Made by a program: the position numbers and the translations under genes
The notes under the pieces: generated by a model
What the model was told of the DNA's origin: nothing
What the model saw: only the letters and a program-made list of their open reading frames with translations
The model's database searches: none
Shown: positions 1 through 14,679 of the stretch, piece by piece
Layout of the letters: each line of letters begins with the position of its first letter
Numbering within the stretch: the first letter of the stretch is position 1
NCBI GenBank assembly: GCA_013398275.1
Contig: VZSE01008348.1
Location: forward strand, 558,001-622,000
Direction of reading: 5' to 3'
DNA length: 64,000 nt
Source: Promerops cafer
Taxonomy: Eukaryota; Chordata; Aves; Passeriformes; Nectariniidae

Positions 1-2664
1 GCACATCTCAAACACTAACCTCCAAGCCAAGGCTGAACTGTTTCACTGAATAAAAAAATACAGTCTCCAAATCTCAGACAGGGAAAACACCGCACACGCA
101 AAATCCTACAAATCACAAAAACGATGACAGCTGCAGCATCTGAACCATGAGGACACTCCTAAAACACAAGGTATTAATGCACCATGCACTAAGTGCAAAC
201 AGGAAAATTGAGTAACTGCCAGTCAGCATTAAGAAAGAACACAACACTTATCAAGCCATGCTACAACATTACATTTCAATTGTCATACGTGACTCAAGGC
301 AAACCTAAGTTCATAAGGCTTTTGTAACAAGAGATTTCTTCTCCCCAGTTCACCATATGTAAGGAACAATTATTTACCAGTATGTTTGACAGGCTGACAT
401 AACCACAGTAATGTGCCAAGTACTTTAAGTCTTCTTACAAGTCAAAAGTAGATGTTGAGCAGTATTTCTAATTTCAAGTTCCTCAGCATTTTGTTATTTT
501 ATAAAATAAAGCATAAAAAATCCCAAAAGATTTGCTAGATGTTGTTGGATAAATCAATGTTTCACTTCTACCCTGAATTTCTGAATATTCTTCCAAAGTC
601 AGATACAAACAGTTACCTGTGAAGAATCACTCCTTATCACTTTCCACTTGAAGGAAAAATAATTCCTCGTTCCCTCAAATCTGAAATTAATTTCACATGC
701 CAAAGCAGAAAATCAGTGCACACATTAGGGCTGCTGTGTTAAGGGCTGCAAGGGAACTTTGTTTCACTGTGATAACAAAATCAAAAAATGTTAAGCTGAC
801 AAAAGACAAGAGATTTAAGAGACCCTAGACCTTGGGGGAAAAAAAAAAAAAAAAGAAAAGAATGCCACAGTCCCTGCAAACCTGCCTTTGACACACTCAA
901 TGGGCAGAAGGAACACAGAATACAGCTGTCCTCATCAGATCAGTGTTTCAGATCTCTCAACAAGGGTGGTATCTCTCTCAACAAGATGACAAGAAACTCA
1001 GAAGTTCCACTTCAACCCCCTGAGGCGAAGGGAAATGTCTTCCTTATTTTTCAGTTGATACTTGTTTTATGACAGAACACAAAACCGCATCAAACTCTTG
1101 ACATCAAAAAGCAATGGCCTCTGAAATTCTGACTTATCAGTGTAAGCTGTACCACCAGCACATTCAAAGAATTATTTTTCAGTGACCAAATATTTGGAAA
1201 TCTTTCACTGAACCACACATGCTGCACAAGTACCATTTGTGAAACTGCATATGAGGGTGCACAGGATGCTAATTATGTGTTAAAGAGCCAATATCACTCC
1301 TGTCACACTGCCACTTGGTGCCTTACCACGAGCCGTGCAGACCTTTCTGGAAAAAAAAGGATTACTTTGAAGTGTTGAATAACATTGAGATTCTATGGAG
1401 GTAAGTCTAACAAGCTTTTCGAGCCTTTGTTTAACATAAAAAACATTTAACTGCATAATACATAAACTACTTGAAAAGGCAACCCATATGGCTTCTGTAG
1501 ACTAAAAAGAAAAAATTCAAGGAACCCCAAAACCAATCAGCTGTACTTGTACATGAGAACAAGATAAAATTTTCCAAAATCCTCTGTAGCAAATACACAA
1601 AGTGTTGTACCAGAGTGGAGGGGAACAAAAACCCAAACCCTACTATAGTTATACAAGGCTGCAGGAAAAAAAAAAAATCAAGCTAATCCAAAAGGATAAA
1701 AATCACACCTTAGACAAAGCAGTCAGAATAATCACCCACTTACGAAAGAATGTTTTAAAACAATGTTACTACTTTAAGCAAGCTCAATCTCATCCACAAT
1801 TAAATATCTTACAGTTTCCGTTAATTTTAAGTTTCTACATCTTATCTGAAAATTAATCTTAATTGATTATAAACACTTTGAAGTCCCTTAAGTATATCAC
1901 TTTTGGAGTCACAGAATTCTGGACACTTGGTAAGATTACTTCATCCCAGTTACAGTACAAATCAGCAAACCAAAACTATTTAAATATGTGGGTGATACAA
2001 CTAGTCAGAAGGTCAGGTCATTACCTTTCATTTTGTATGCTGGGATACAGAATCCTTAAACAAAATTAAAAATTAAGTTTCATGTACAGGGTGCTTAATC
2101 ATGTACATTCTCTGCACAGAAAAAAAAAATCAAATGCTGCAACAGTGAGTGGTATGAATTTTAATAATTTTAACTACTTTTAGATATACCAATTGTGTCA
2201 GAAGGAAGATTAAAGCATAACCAGCATTTAACAACTAAAAATCTACCTCCCACTGTAACAACAAGATAGGGAGCTCAGTGTGGTGCTCATCCTGAGCATC
2301 CACCTCATTAGGTGGGATACCTCAGCAGTGTCAACTTTTCATCAATACATTCAGACCACTTCCATTACTACTTGAGCAAGCAAGTCCACAAACCATCAGA
2401 AATGAAGAGGCAGGAAACAGATGTTTTTATCCAGGCAGCACATCAATACTGCCAGCTGCCCCACAACCAGCTAGCTGCCTACCCCACTCTCCTGCAGGCC
2501 AGCCAGCACATATCAGCCTTGAGCTAGCCCATGGAAGTGGGAAAGCCAGGATCATCTTGACAAGACTGATGCCTTAAGTTTTAGCTTTCATATTTTTCAG
2601 ATTCTGTACTGCATTAGCATATAACTCTGAACTTCATATAAAGTGTTAGCGAGCTCTCTCCACA

Positions 2665-3003
2665 GTTTAGTTAGACAAAACAATCCTTTTCCAGCCTGAG
2701 AGCCAAGGACACCATTGCAGCTTCAGGCCCAAAAAGTGTAAACAACAGCAAATTGAGGAGAGCAATCTGGGAGGATGGGACTTTATAACCTCAAGCTGTA
2801 ACTGGACAATTAACCCCAATATGTAAATGGACCAAAACTTTAAAAAGTGTGAAAACTCATGACCCGGGGTCCATCTTGGGTGGAGCCACGGCCGGGCTCT
2901 TGTACTGCCCAAGGTGTATCCTTTGAAGGTGTTTTAATAAATACCTACTTTATTCCTTTAACACTGTCTAGCCTCTGTTCTAGGTAGCCTCTCAAGGCCA
3001 TCA
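2665..3003 (+). mobile_element. Solo LTR fragment of an endogenous retrovirus
   Basis: The stretch has the order of a retroviral U3-R-U5. A TATA-like ACTTTATAACC sits near 2778-2790. A promoter-proximal block follows, then AATAAATACC near 2936-2945 and a short U5-like tail ending near CTCAAGGCCATCA. It resembles LTRs I know from bird genomes. No gag, pol or env sequence adjoins it. The family name was not assigned. Confidence 0.6.
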
Positions 3004-6000
3004 AGACAAACACCACAGCCTAATGTCAGCTTTGGCTATCCTGTGGATACAAAAGTTATGTTTCCAGGAACTTTAGTAAGATGTGCATTTAATTCCTTTG
3101 AAAATTCAGCTATTAAATGGAGAGAACAAATTCACTGACCAATTCTAATTTTGAATCTACAAACATAATTAAATTCTTTATTTGTTCTTTTGCCTCTCAA
3201 CATTACAGAAACAAGTCTCAGAAAATCAGAAGTTACATGCTTCTAGAGGAAAGAGCTACCCTGAACACATAGCTGGGTTAGTAAAGCAGCTTGATTAAAC
3301 ATACAGGGTGCCCAAACAGCTTAGAATTTGCAAGTCAATTCTAGACTACTTCCACCTGCCTAACTGAAAGAAAAAAACTGGCCCAGTTCCAACAGCTGGA
3401 CTGGATTTAACTAATGCCTTCCATCTTGCATATGAGCATATCCTTGAGTACAATTTATATACTTCACAACACAGGTGCGGGTGCAAGACAGTAAAAGGTG
3501 ATGTTTGTATTGATGAAGTAAACACTGTTCTTCTCTAGAAATTGCTTTACTGGCCTTTTTTCCCTAATCCTTCCCTGACACCTCTTAACAAGTATGAAAT
3601 ACTGCAATGCACATGAAAATGCAGAAGCCTCAGGAGCCAGGCTGGTTTGGGGCAGAAAAGAAACCCCATCAAAATGCTTCTTTGGATACAATTGATGAGA
3701 TGATTAAGATTGTCAGCTGCCTACCTTTGGTTAACATCAAAAGCTAAATATTCCTAATTTGCATAGGCATATAATCAGTATGTGTAAAGTTGAGGCTTAC
3801 ACTGATGATATTCTACTTGTTCTGATAACAGCTGGCTTCAGATAAAAACAAAGAACACTGACAGGACGTGACACTGCTGTTCTACCTGTTCACACTTTCA
3901 AAGTGCATATCCTTTACTCCAAGAACTTCAAGTATATCACAATACAGAAGGGAAGAATTCTGGGACTACATCATGATAATCTGAATGCAACTACTTAATC
4001 ACAACTGGAGGAATTAAAAACAATGATGCTCTGGACACCAATCCCATCAACTTCTTTTGAACGTACAATAAGGCTTGACATCCATGCCAAAGTAAACCAA
4101 GTGTTTAGTCCAAATTAACCCTTCCAGCTAGGTTTATTCCCTTACTCACAAGCATCATGGATTATTACCCATCTTTTTTCCCCCCAACCAGTGTATGTTC
4201 TAGGCTGACTCTTCTTCCTCAAACCCAATTTTGAGACTTACCTAATTACCGAGTGCTCCTATATAAAGGAGTCCTTCTAAGGAAAAAAACAAGGGATTTT
4301 TTTTTCCTAGTTGTACAGACTACAAAGTTAGAACAACTTAACTTCTGGCTTTGTTATTACAGCTCCACATGAAATTATGCTGACCCAGTTAAAAATGCAG
4401 GCAGGGGGCATGCATTCCACAGTATAAGCAACAGATTCACCAAAGCAGCCAAACAAACTTAAAATGTGTCTGTACCTCAATCTGATACTCCAAGACAGTT
4501 TTATTTCATTTGATTACTATTTGACACGTAAGGTATTTGTTCCTCTTTTAGGTAAACATTCTATTATTTTGCAGAGGGTAACAACTTAGTTGAGATTCCC
4601 TGTGTGCTGCAGGATCATAATATTTTAAAGCTTCCTTTTGGTTTGTAATTTTAACACAGTACTAGGTGCATTAAGAGCAGAGTGAAGTATTTATGCTACT
4701 GTATCTTATGCCATGATCTGTCTGGGACCTATGTTCCTCAGGGTTAATAAAGGCCACTAAAAGAAAACTAGATCTTTTGCAGCTGGAGCTACCACACTTT
4801 TTTTTTTAATCCCCAGTTTGGGGCCCCTGAAATAAGCCCAGCTGCCTTCTGTTAACTAGTCTGTGGCGAGATAATTCAAGTATCTGAACCTGGCTAGCCT
4901 CAGCAAACTGAATGAATGAGAGATCTACCATAACTCTTTTACTTAGTGGTGGCTAATGACTCACTGAAGCCAGACTCTCATGCCAATATGGAAAGCCACA
5001 AACCTCCAATTATTACTGCTCATGATGCTGACTCACCTGAAAGCCCTGTGGAAGCAGACAGAGCTGCCCATCCACACTGTCTGCTTCTACTGCTCCAAAA
5101 GATCTTGGCAGAAAACCAATTGCTACATTTATTTCTTACCAGCTCTTTTGTAAGGATATTCTTCGAGGTCCTGATATCCTCTCTGCAACTGTTCAACCTC
5201 CATACTGAGCTACTACAAGCAAAGAAGCAAGAAGTGAGCATTACTGTTTTCATTCCCATATACTAATTACCCAGTCTACATGTACAAACCTATCAAACAA
5301 CCCTCAGAGGACTGGACTCAAAGCAAGTCAGTTGGCTGCATTCAACACAAATTGCACCAATACTGAAGGACACAAAGCAGTCTGGAATACAAGGAACATG
5401 TTATCTCCTGGTTTGATATAGAATAAAAGAGCTGGAATTCTCTATTCAACATAAAAACTCAAGGAAGGAATACAAAATCTAGTCGATTTCCAGTTACTAC
5501 TGTTGTATGCATCAAGGACATTGTATCCTGTCAAAAGTTTTACAGCACTTCCATTCAGATGTAGATCTTAACACTGTTAATCACACCTTTACTGACATCA
5601 GACCAAAACACAACACACCCATTTAGGCTCCGCCTGAAGCCAAAATCAAGTTTCCAGGTAATTCAACAGCATCCCAAGATAAACTCATCACTGCGCAACA
5701 GCTGGTCTGCACAAACCAACAGGCAGGCGGCAAGGATCACCAACTAATTCCAAGTACTACCTTCGACTGGTGGTCCTAACAGGGCAAGGAACCTCTCCAC
5801 AGAATGTCACAAAAAGTAGTGGCAATGCAGTCACTTACCATCTCCATTTTGACATGGTCTACCTTGAAACACTTAACTGTGGTGTCTGGTCATTTATGCT
5901 GCAGCCCAAAAGAAACTGCATCGAGTTTTTCTTCTCCTCCTGCATCTTTTGGAAAGACAAGGGTGTACTGAATTTCACAAAGATGCCAGCTCTGCCTTAT

Positions 6001-9000
6001 CTGAATACTGCAATACACCAAATAAACACCAAGAATAGTGGAAACCAAGATAGTCTAATTACAAGGGATTCCTATTCATACTTCTTCTGAAAGTTAGAAG
6101 ATTAGGGCTTCTTGACACATTAATTAGGTACAAGGATTTGAGATTTGGTACTTCTATGTCACAAGAATCTACTTTTGCCAGTACTCAAACTTCTAAAAAG
6201 GCAATTAGTTATTTTCCTATCCTGCATGAGCAGTGTAGTAAATGCTTTAGAGTTTCCTGGAAAGAGAAGCTTAACCTTGAGGGAGAACAAATGAAGTACC
6301 TACACAACTCCTTGGTCTTGCCCAAGACATGACACTCTCTCTGTCCTCTCAAAGTTTCTAAGCAAGCATCCTTCCCATCCCTTTCTTGAGCAGGGAAAGC
6401 AGCAGATCTGCCTAGTCAAGCGGAAAACCTGACTGCCTCCACAAAAGACAAGGAGGCCCTTTTCCCTTCCACAGTCCAGAAGACTAAAAGAATCTGAAGA
6501 AGAGTCTAGAAGACCAACTCAGGTACAGTTTCATTTTTTTACTAAGAGATGTTACCAGAAACCAAACCCACCACCTAATGCCCTATTTCACAGGCAAAAT
6601 ACCATATTCAGTTCTGTATAGGACCTTTCATGGTAACTAGGTGCAAACAACTGACTAAAATTTTGATCTTCAGATCAACATAAAGATTTGAATACTTTCA
6701 AATGAAAAAAACTTATATGAAATTGTAGATAACCACTTTCAAGAAATTAATTACAAAATTAAGTGTTTGGTCAGAAAGGCTTCATAGATTTCTGGGGCAA
6801 ACACCAGAAGACCAGAGATTCTTAAGCTTGCCAAATATTTATATTAGTTTCCCTTAGGAAGGAAAAAAAAAAACAAACCCATACAAGGCTAAATACTAGC
6901 CAGATACCTTCTTGTGCAATCTGTGTTTGAATAAAGACACTCCCTTTTCAGATACTTAAACAGTCTTCAACTGTAATACCAAAGTACCTCAGATGATCAT
7001 TCTATGAATCCATTATATATTTATAAGCACCTCCCTGTGAAGCAGGAAAAAAGTTTTGTTATTCCATCTATAAAATGGGAAAATAATTGCAATTTGCATA
7101 CATTCAAAAGGTGCCACAAAAAAATACCAATAAATCAAGTCCCTAGAGAGCTAAGCTATATTCAACTACAGCAAACTTTTTTGTATATTACATGGCTCAA
7201 ATGAAATCAGATTTTCTTTGCTGTTTTTGAAATATATAATCAAAAGGCAAAAAGAGATTAAACATGTGCTAGCTGCCTAATTAGATCTATGAAGAGATCA
7301 TTCTGCTCAAGATGCAAGAGAAAACAACAGACCCAGCTGACAACGCAGGAAGAAGATGGGGCATTAGGAATTAGAAAATACACTCAGCAATAGCAACATC
7401 CCACAATCTTATGAACCTTGTCAGCTGCCCTTTTGATTTAATAATTTCAGTATCCCACATTCTAGATGCTTCTACCTCACTTTTTAATGCGACAGAAACA
7501 TAGAATCAGTGTGCTCACATTACTTGAACATTTTGGGTATCACACTTCTCTCCTTGAGGATTCCTTCAGTTTCTCAAAATTCCAATTTATACATCCTTCC
7601 ATTAAAAAAAAAGGTGCTGTCACATTGATTGCACATGTCAGTGCTACTTTAATATCTCTTCTTGTCTGGAAGGTTGCTCGTCAGTGCTGTTTGATCCGTG
7701 CTATGAACACTACGGATTCTTCTTGCACACCTGGCGAACGGTGGTTAACAGGATCCTCATGAATTGCAGCAGGGCTCTCATTTCAAGACCCTCTCCTGAT
7801 GTGGAAAGCCTCCTGTATCTGGCTGAAAGTCAGATTTTTATTGCAGAGAAATCACTACCACTGACTTTACATCTAACATTGAATATGCATGAAAAGAAGT
7901 GAGATGCCCTGATGCCAAAAAGCTGCATGCAAGGAATACCTAATGGTTAGGGTGACTTCAGCTATCTCAGCAAGACACAACCTCTCTCCGCAGAATTTCA
8001 TCAACTTTCTGACTTACACTGTAGCTGACTAAGAAAAGGCAAGGACTAGGACTCCAAGAACTGCAAACCTGACATCTGACACTGCACCTGGTCAGGAATC
8101 CCCTACTGCACCTCTAAAAACCTGGGCACAAGCCACCCTAGCACCCTGTGTTACTGACCACCTTTCCCTCATACAGATGAGTTCAGACTATGTTCCACAC
8201 CAGCAAGTTTGCAGTGGTGCTTGAACACTCAATAAAACACATCTCCATCAAGGCTTACAAGTCTTGAAAGGAAGCTGTTTCTCCAAACTGATTTTGCAAA
8301 TCACTTACTCTATCACCACCTCCAAAGTCCACCTGTTACTGAATCTGACAACAAAGGTTGAAAACGCTCAAGAAGAGGTCTTCAGCTGATGAGACATGAC
8401 AGAGTATGAGGGAAATGAGTAATACAGTAACAGGTGTTTGAATGAAGAAGATACAAATTTGTCTCCTGTTCTGCAGACACTAGTACATTATATATTCCTG
8501 TTCTGTACTTGCTGTATTTTTAAAATACAAACATAATCAAGTTCAAAGCTGACTGCAACATTTGCTTAGCCTGAGAAAGGAGGCAAGTGTTAGGTGACCC
8601 AGAGGAGCCTCCCCAGCAGATTTAATGGTGTTAATCTGATTGTGAAGGGATAACAATCCAACAGTTAAATACCACTAGACAAGATATACCTTCTCCCCTT
8701 CACACTGACCTCTTTGAGCCACCACTGGTCTTCTCCAGATGTGAAAGGCTGGCTCAGGAAGCTAAGGGAGCAGAAAATTAAAGAAACATGAAGAGCTCTG
8801 CAACTAGTTCACTCCAAGGCACAGACAGTTCTGATGCAGGACTAACTTTTTGGAAGAAACCAGTGCTTTTGACTATTCACATCAGATTTTGTGAAATGGA
8901 ATACAAAGCCCAGTTTCTGCTATTATATTAGTAAGCAGGAATGTCAATTCAGTATCACAGTTTCCCACAGCAGCTATTTTGGAAACATCTGACAGACTCT

Positions 9001-10807
9001 ATTCTTGGAAAAGATACAGGTTTTGGATTTCCTTTTCAAATCAGGTCAGTTGATAATTTGTCTTCACTACTTGATGACACAACCCATTATCTACTAGTTC
9101 ATTGCCTCCTCTAGCCTGTTATAAATTAGATGCCTCATTCCATTTCTAATCCCACCACAAATACAAATCTGATCAGTTACTTGTAGCTGGTGCATCCTCC
9201 TAATTGCTGTCTTTTCATACAACACAGTTTTAGAGGACAAAACATCCTGCTTGGATATGTGGTGGAACTGTAAAATCATAAAAGCCTCAAAGAACTTATG
9301 TAAAAAATAGTTAAAGAGCCCTTTAAAACTAGTCTGACTGTTACACTGCTACCAGCTGTGACCAGACTTCAATATTCTACAAATTAAAAATCAATCCTTT
9401 CATAAAAGAAGCTTTGGAGATACCAGTGCCACTGCTGTAGTGTAAGAAATACACAAGAACGAAGAAAAACAAATTCTGTAATTACAGAAAGATTACCAGA
9501 GGCTTGGTATATCACAACAGCGAACAGCAATAATTGGGCCTCAATACAGCAAGCACAGATCCCAATCAGTTTATGAAGATTATGTTCATCACGAGATACC
9601 ATCTCCAAATTGCACCCTCCAAAGGTATTTGGGAAATAAACAATGATTTCCTAATGTATCTGTGTATTTAAAGCTTTTAAAATGCAGTGCATTCAATTGA
9701 TTTTGAACCTCAAGGAAAACACTACACAGTACATCTAAATGGACTTATTAGGTGTTTGCTTTCTGCCAAGAGTCACAAACATTTCACAGTGTTCTACTAT
9801 TTGACTAAAGCTTGGAAAATTCTGCAGCAATAGCAACCAAAGCAGCTTCCCACATCTGTACCTTACTTCCTACCCATGTAATTCTTTCCAAGGTACAAAC
9901 ATGTACACTGGTATTCTCCCAAGTGTATATACACTGGGTTTACAGGGTAATAAAGAAATGGCTGGAGTTAAAAACTGTGCATGAGATTACTGGGTCTTGT
10001 ATTACATCTCATTCCCAACGGGAAGTTACCTGACACCTGTGTTTTCACTTTACTTACTGAGACTCAACAAGCCAGTGAACCTTACAGCAGGTCCACAGTA
10101 CCTTAAACCTACCTAAAGCAGCTGTTAAAACCCTACTTCCTTCTGGTATCCTTTCCTGTGTCAAAGTGAAAGGCAGAGAGTTGATCCATCTGTGATCAAT
10201 CTTGGAAGAAACTACATTGGTACAAAGTAGCTGGGAGTAACATGATTTCTGGGACTGCTCAACACTTACTTGTTTCATGAAGCCTTGGAGGGGAATATGG
10301 GGCGACAGCAAAAACTCTACTTAGTGCACAGAATAGCACCCAGAAATGAGCTGGCAGCAGCATGTCCGCTCATTCGCTAACACTGTGCAGTATGGAATGT
10401 CCACTGCAAAAAGCCTTTGACACTTGACAGGAACACGGCTTCAAGTCAACCTGTACCTTTTCCCAGATACCCAGAGACTGCATAGATTTGGCCTCCCCAG
10501 AACAATGTTCCTCTGCTCACAAAAAATTCATGGCAGCATGACAGAAAAACGGGACTGAATTCAAGCATCCTCAGAAACTAGATCCTCACTGTTAGCAACG
10601 CAGGAGCAGTAAATACACTGAATCTGCCAGAGCTGATGATGGAGATCTGGGCTAAGCCCACTTTCTTTCTCTGCCTCATTTGGGGTGAGAATGCTGAAGG
10701 TACAGAATAAAAATGTATCCTTCAAAGTTCCTGATCCCAAAGGTCATACAGACTTAAAGGTGACACAGCTGCCTGTAACTGGAAAAAAGACATCCAGTTA
10801 TCCATCC

Positions 10808-10839
10808 ATTTTTAGTTTCCATCCATGGAAACTAAAAAT
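10808..10839. repeat. Perfect 15-bp palindrome with a 2-nt loop
   Basis: The left arm ATTTTTAGTTTCCAT (10808-10822) and right arm ATGGAAACTAAAAAT (10825-10839) are exact reverse complements around CC. It could form a cruciform or RNA hairpin. Confidence 0.95.
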
Positions 10840-10873
10840 CAAATAGAGCAGGAGTAGGTGAAAGATGACAAAG

Positions 10874-10923
10874 TGGCTAAACTTCCTTTTGGTAAACTTC
10901 CTTTGGCTAAACTTCCTTTTGGT
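10874..10923. repeat. Short tandem repeat of a GGCTAAACTTCCTTTT unit
   Basis: About three copies of a 14-16 bp unit (TAAACTTCCTTT core) sit in a row, the middle one shortened. It lies 35 bp from the palindrome. Confidence 0.85.
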
Positions 10924-13900
10924 CCTCAACAAATTTCAGAAGGATAACCCTACAGCCTAACCAACAGAAGATGAAGGACTTGTCTTCTTTTGGCTTATGA
11001 CTAGGGGTATGACAAGTATACAAAAAGGAAATTTTAATCCCAGTCATTGAAGCGTTTTTACATAAAGTTATTCAGTTTATAACACACTAACTCCTTTCTA
11101 GGAGTTAAACATGTGCTAGCTTTTTCGGTTTCTTTCTCTCGTTGGTTGGTTTTCTTTCAAATGAGTGCACATAGTTTTAATTTAGTATGTACTTGGCTAA
11201 ATACATGACCACACAGTCTCATTATATCACACACAAAAAACACCAGCAAGTCATGCAGACAGCCCTACAAATTTTAACACCTCTGCTCATCAAGACTTTT
11301 TCCTCAGTTTTAGTCAGGGATGCTGACTAATCCTGACAGAAAGAAATGGGCTGATTGTTTGATCCATACCTTAAACATCAGAACTGCGCATCAACAAATG
11401 GGTGCCTGCTATTGTAATGGAGAATAAGCAACATTTCTAATCCAAGACATCGAAGCAGTAAATAATGCTAAGAAGGATGTTACCAAACAAAGAATGAAGC
11501 TGAAGAACTGCAAAAATCAGAAGGTTCAAATTAGGTTTTCTAAAAGCTAGGCTAGCTTAGATATCAATATAAACAAACACAGTTACAATGGGTGTCACAA
11601 ATTAAGTGATTGCAACTGTTTCATTTTGTCCTGTAAAGCCTCAACTGTACTGGAATAATCAGTGCTGGATATTTAGAAAAAAAATCACTGATATTTAAGA
11701 CTCATGTCCATAATTAACACAGGAAAGCCTTCTCATTTTATGTGTAACAATTCAAAAACCTCTTTCACATCTCAGAAGGGCACAGAATTCAGAAGGCTGT
11801 GAGGAGAGAACTGGCAGCTGTTTGTCCAGATGAAGCCATGAGTATCCTGGCTCCTTATTGATCAGCTCTACAGGTTGAGGTTAACTTTGTCTGCTGCTAA
11901 TCACATGTCAGTACCTATAAAATAGAAAAATCTCACTAATAAAAGAAAGAACAGAAACTCATATTAAGTGAAGAACACTTAATTTCTGGCATTAGATTTT
12001 ACTATTATCCCTTTTGAGGGCTAAATATTTTTTTTAATATTAATACCCTGAAAATCAGAATTCCAGTTCAATATCAACAACGCTACCTCCCTAAAAGAGG
12101 AAGGCAACAAAGAGGTATGGAACTTCCACCCAAACCTGAAACTAGAAAAAGGAGAATGAACCTGCGCAGGTCAAAGATTCAGAAGCTTTGATTTCTGCTC
12201 AACAGATCTGTTCCTTTGTTCTTAGAAAAGCACAATGAGAAGCTGCATGGGGTACATAACAAAATCCAAAAGTACTTACTCATCTTTTGTTTCCCTTAAA
12301 GTTGCATTAAGAAAAAGCAAAGACAATTATATGGCCCAGCAAACCCCGTAATAAAATATGAGTTAACTACAAATTAAAAGAGTATTTTGGTCTGCCAGAA
12401 GAGTCTGTACCCAGAGGGGATCAATAGTAACTCACAAGTATTTAACAGCAGTCAAAGGAAGATTGCTAAAGAATGTGTTCAAGCCTGATGTGTTCAAAGG
12501 CAATGACTGTTTCCAGGCAGAAGGTGACTCAAGTGCCACTGTTTTCAAACTGAAGCTGAGACTGTGCAGCTTTGAATATTTTAAATTTTCCAGAGGATAT
12601 AATCTAGATATCAGACCATGATTTATTATGCCATCATTCTAAACACTTCATTTCTCTTTGGTGGAATTTGACAAAATGAGAAGATGTAGATCAATGCCTA
12701 TGAAAGCACTGATGCCTCCTGATTACCAAAGCTGAGTACAGAAAACTGGAGGCAGGATCTCTATGTAAAACTCTTTACTGCAGTACAGGGAACAAACCAA
12801 GTGTATTTAATTGCTGACAGTTGGGAATTAGGTATATTTGATTTAGAAAATAAATACTTTGTGAAGAGCCAATAACTTTCACTACATAGAGACAATCTGT
12901 GCAATCAGCAGATCAGTCTGTGTACCAGCTCCTCAAGAGAGGCACAGTAACTAATGGCAATTAAATAGCTCTGCTGTGCTCATTTATTCTCCACTCTAAA
13001 CGTAACTTACATTGTTTTACTTTTAGAGGTTTAAGTTAGATAAAGTTTACTCCAGAAGAGTACTTCTAACATGAACTTATAAATACCCAGATTAGAAAAG
13101 AGTCAAAAAGGAGGTTTAGTAGAAAATCTCAGGCATTTAATACAAATTGTTTTCAAAGACACTGAAACATTTCCAATCTTTAAAAGTCCTTTAAATGAAC
13201 CTAAATTTCATTTTAGCACATCTCCATGGGTACACAGCTTTAAAGTACCTCTGCATTTTATCTATTTGTTAGTGCAAAAGAAATATGTTACCTAGATTTT
13301 AACCCTTTTCAAAAGCAGATATGACAGCTTTAACAACATTACCATTATTGGAGCTCTGCACCAGACTTAGGCTCAGCCACAGAAAGGAAATCAGTCAGCA
13401 CACTGGAAGACAACCCCAGGGATTAAGTCTCCATAAGAGCAAATACACTACTCCAAAATAATTACTCCCCTTCAGGGGGGAAAGAGTGCTAAGCTACCTT
13501 AGCTGGTCTGTCAGAATTAATCTCAGCAAAGCTTAGGCAGTCCATTCCCTCTTTCCCCCCTATGAAGGAAGATATTCAATTCCCCTAGTCTTGGGCATGC
13601 TATAATATAAGCGAGCGTGGATGACAGATCAGTTCACACTAGGCAGGAGCATACCTAACCTTTCCCTGTTTAGAGCTCTGATGGATTCAAGCCAGTGACT
13701 GAGAAAGCAGCAACAAAGCCGGTAACCAATACGGAGAGATGAGACAAGGACAAAATGAATGAGGAGCAGCAGGAAGAGCCTCACTGGATGAGAAGGGGAA
13801 AAAGAAATGCACCACGCCCCCTCCTTACCCTGAGAAGCAACTGTTAAACAGAAGGATGGGCAATTTTTAGTTACTTTCTAACATTTACTAATGTTAGCCA

Positions 13901-14679
13901 GAAGTGTTGAAGTTATCATACTCTTTACATGCAATATTTTCTGTGAGAAAAATTCACCGTTGCAGACTTAAACAAAAATTAAAGATTACTTTACACCGTG
14001 AATGTCATCTTAAAGACACTGCTGCTGCTAAGCCTGACCTGCATAAAATTGTCTCCACCCAAACAATAGCAGCATTAGTGTGAATTCTGCAAAAATACAA
14101 AATGTGCTTTCAGAGGACTAGAATTCCAGTCTACTGATTACAAAAGTTAAGTGATAAAATCAATTGAAGCATGGAAAACACCCTCAGGTGAAGTCAAAGT
14201 AATCTGACACATATTTAGGTTTTCACTCTAGCGAATCCTAAGCCGATTTCAATCCTAGCCCGATTTCAGAGCTCCCTCCCCCCTCCCTTCCTATTACAGA
14301 AACTTAGACACGAGATTTGGGATTTCCTCTTTCAATTGCGAGTAGAACTGAAGATATGTCTGATAATGACACGCAGATTCAAAGACCTCTGGAACATATC
14401 TAGGGAATAAGCTCCCAGTAACCCTGAAACTCTCAAATTCGGGGGACTAAACTGCTACCCCATTAGCCTTACCGAGGACCGCATTCCTTCCCCATTTAGA
14501 CGGAGACGCCCAGCAAACCATTACTGATGTGCCTACCGGCACTTGAAAATAAAATATAAAAATTGAAAAGAAAGAAGTGGTTGATACACGATAGGACAAG
14601 GAACAAAACAGGCCAGCACAGCACACTGTAACAAGGCTCACCAGAGCGTGGGAGCGGTCCCCAGCACCAGAAAAGGCCT

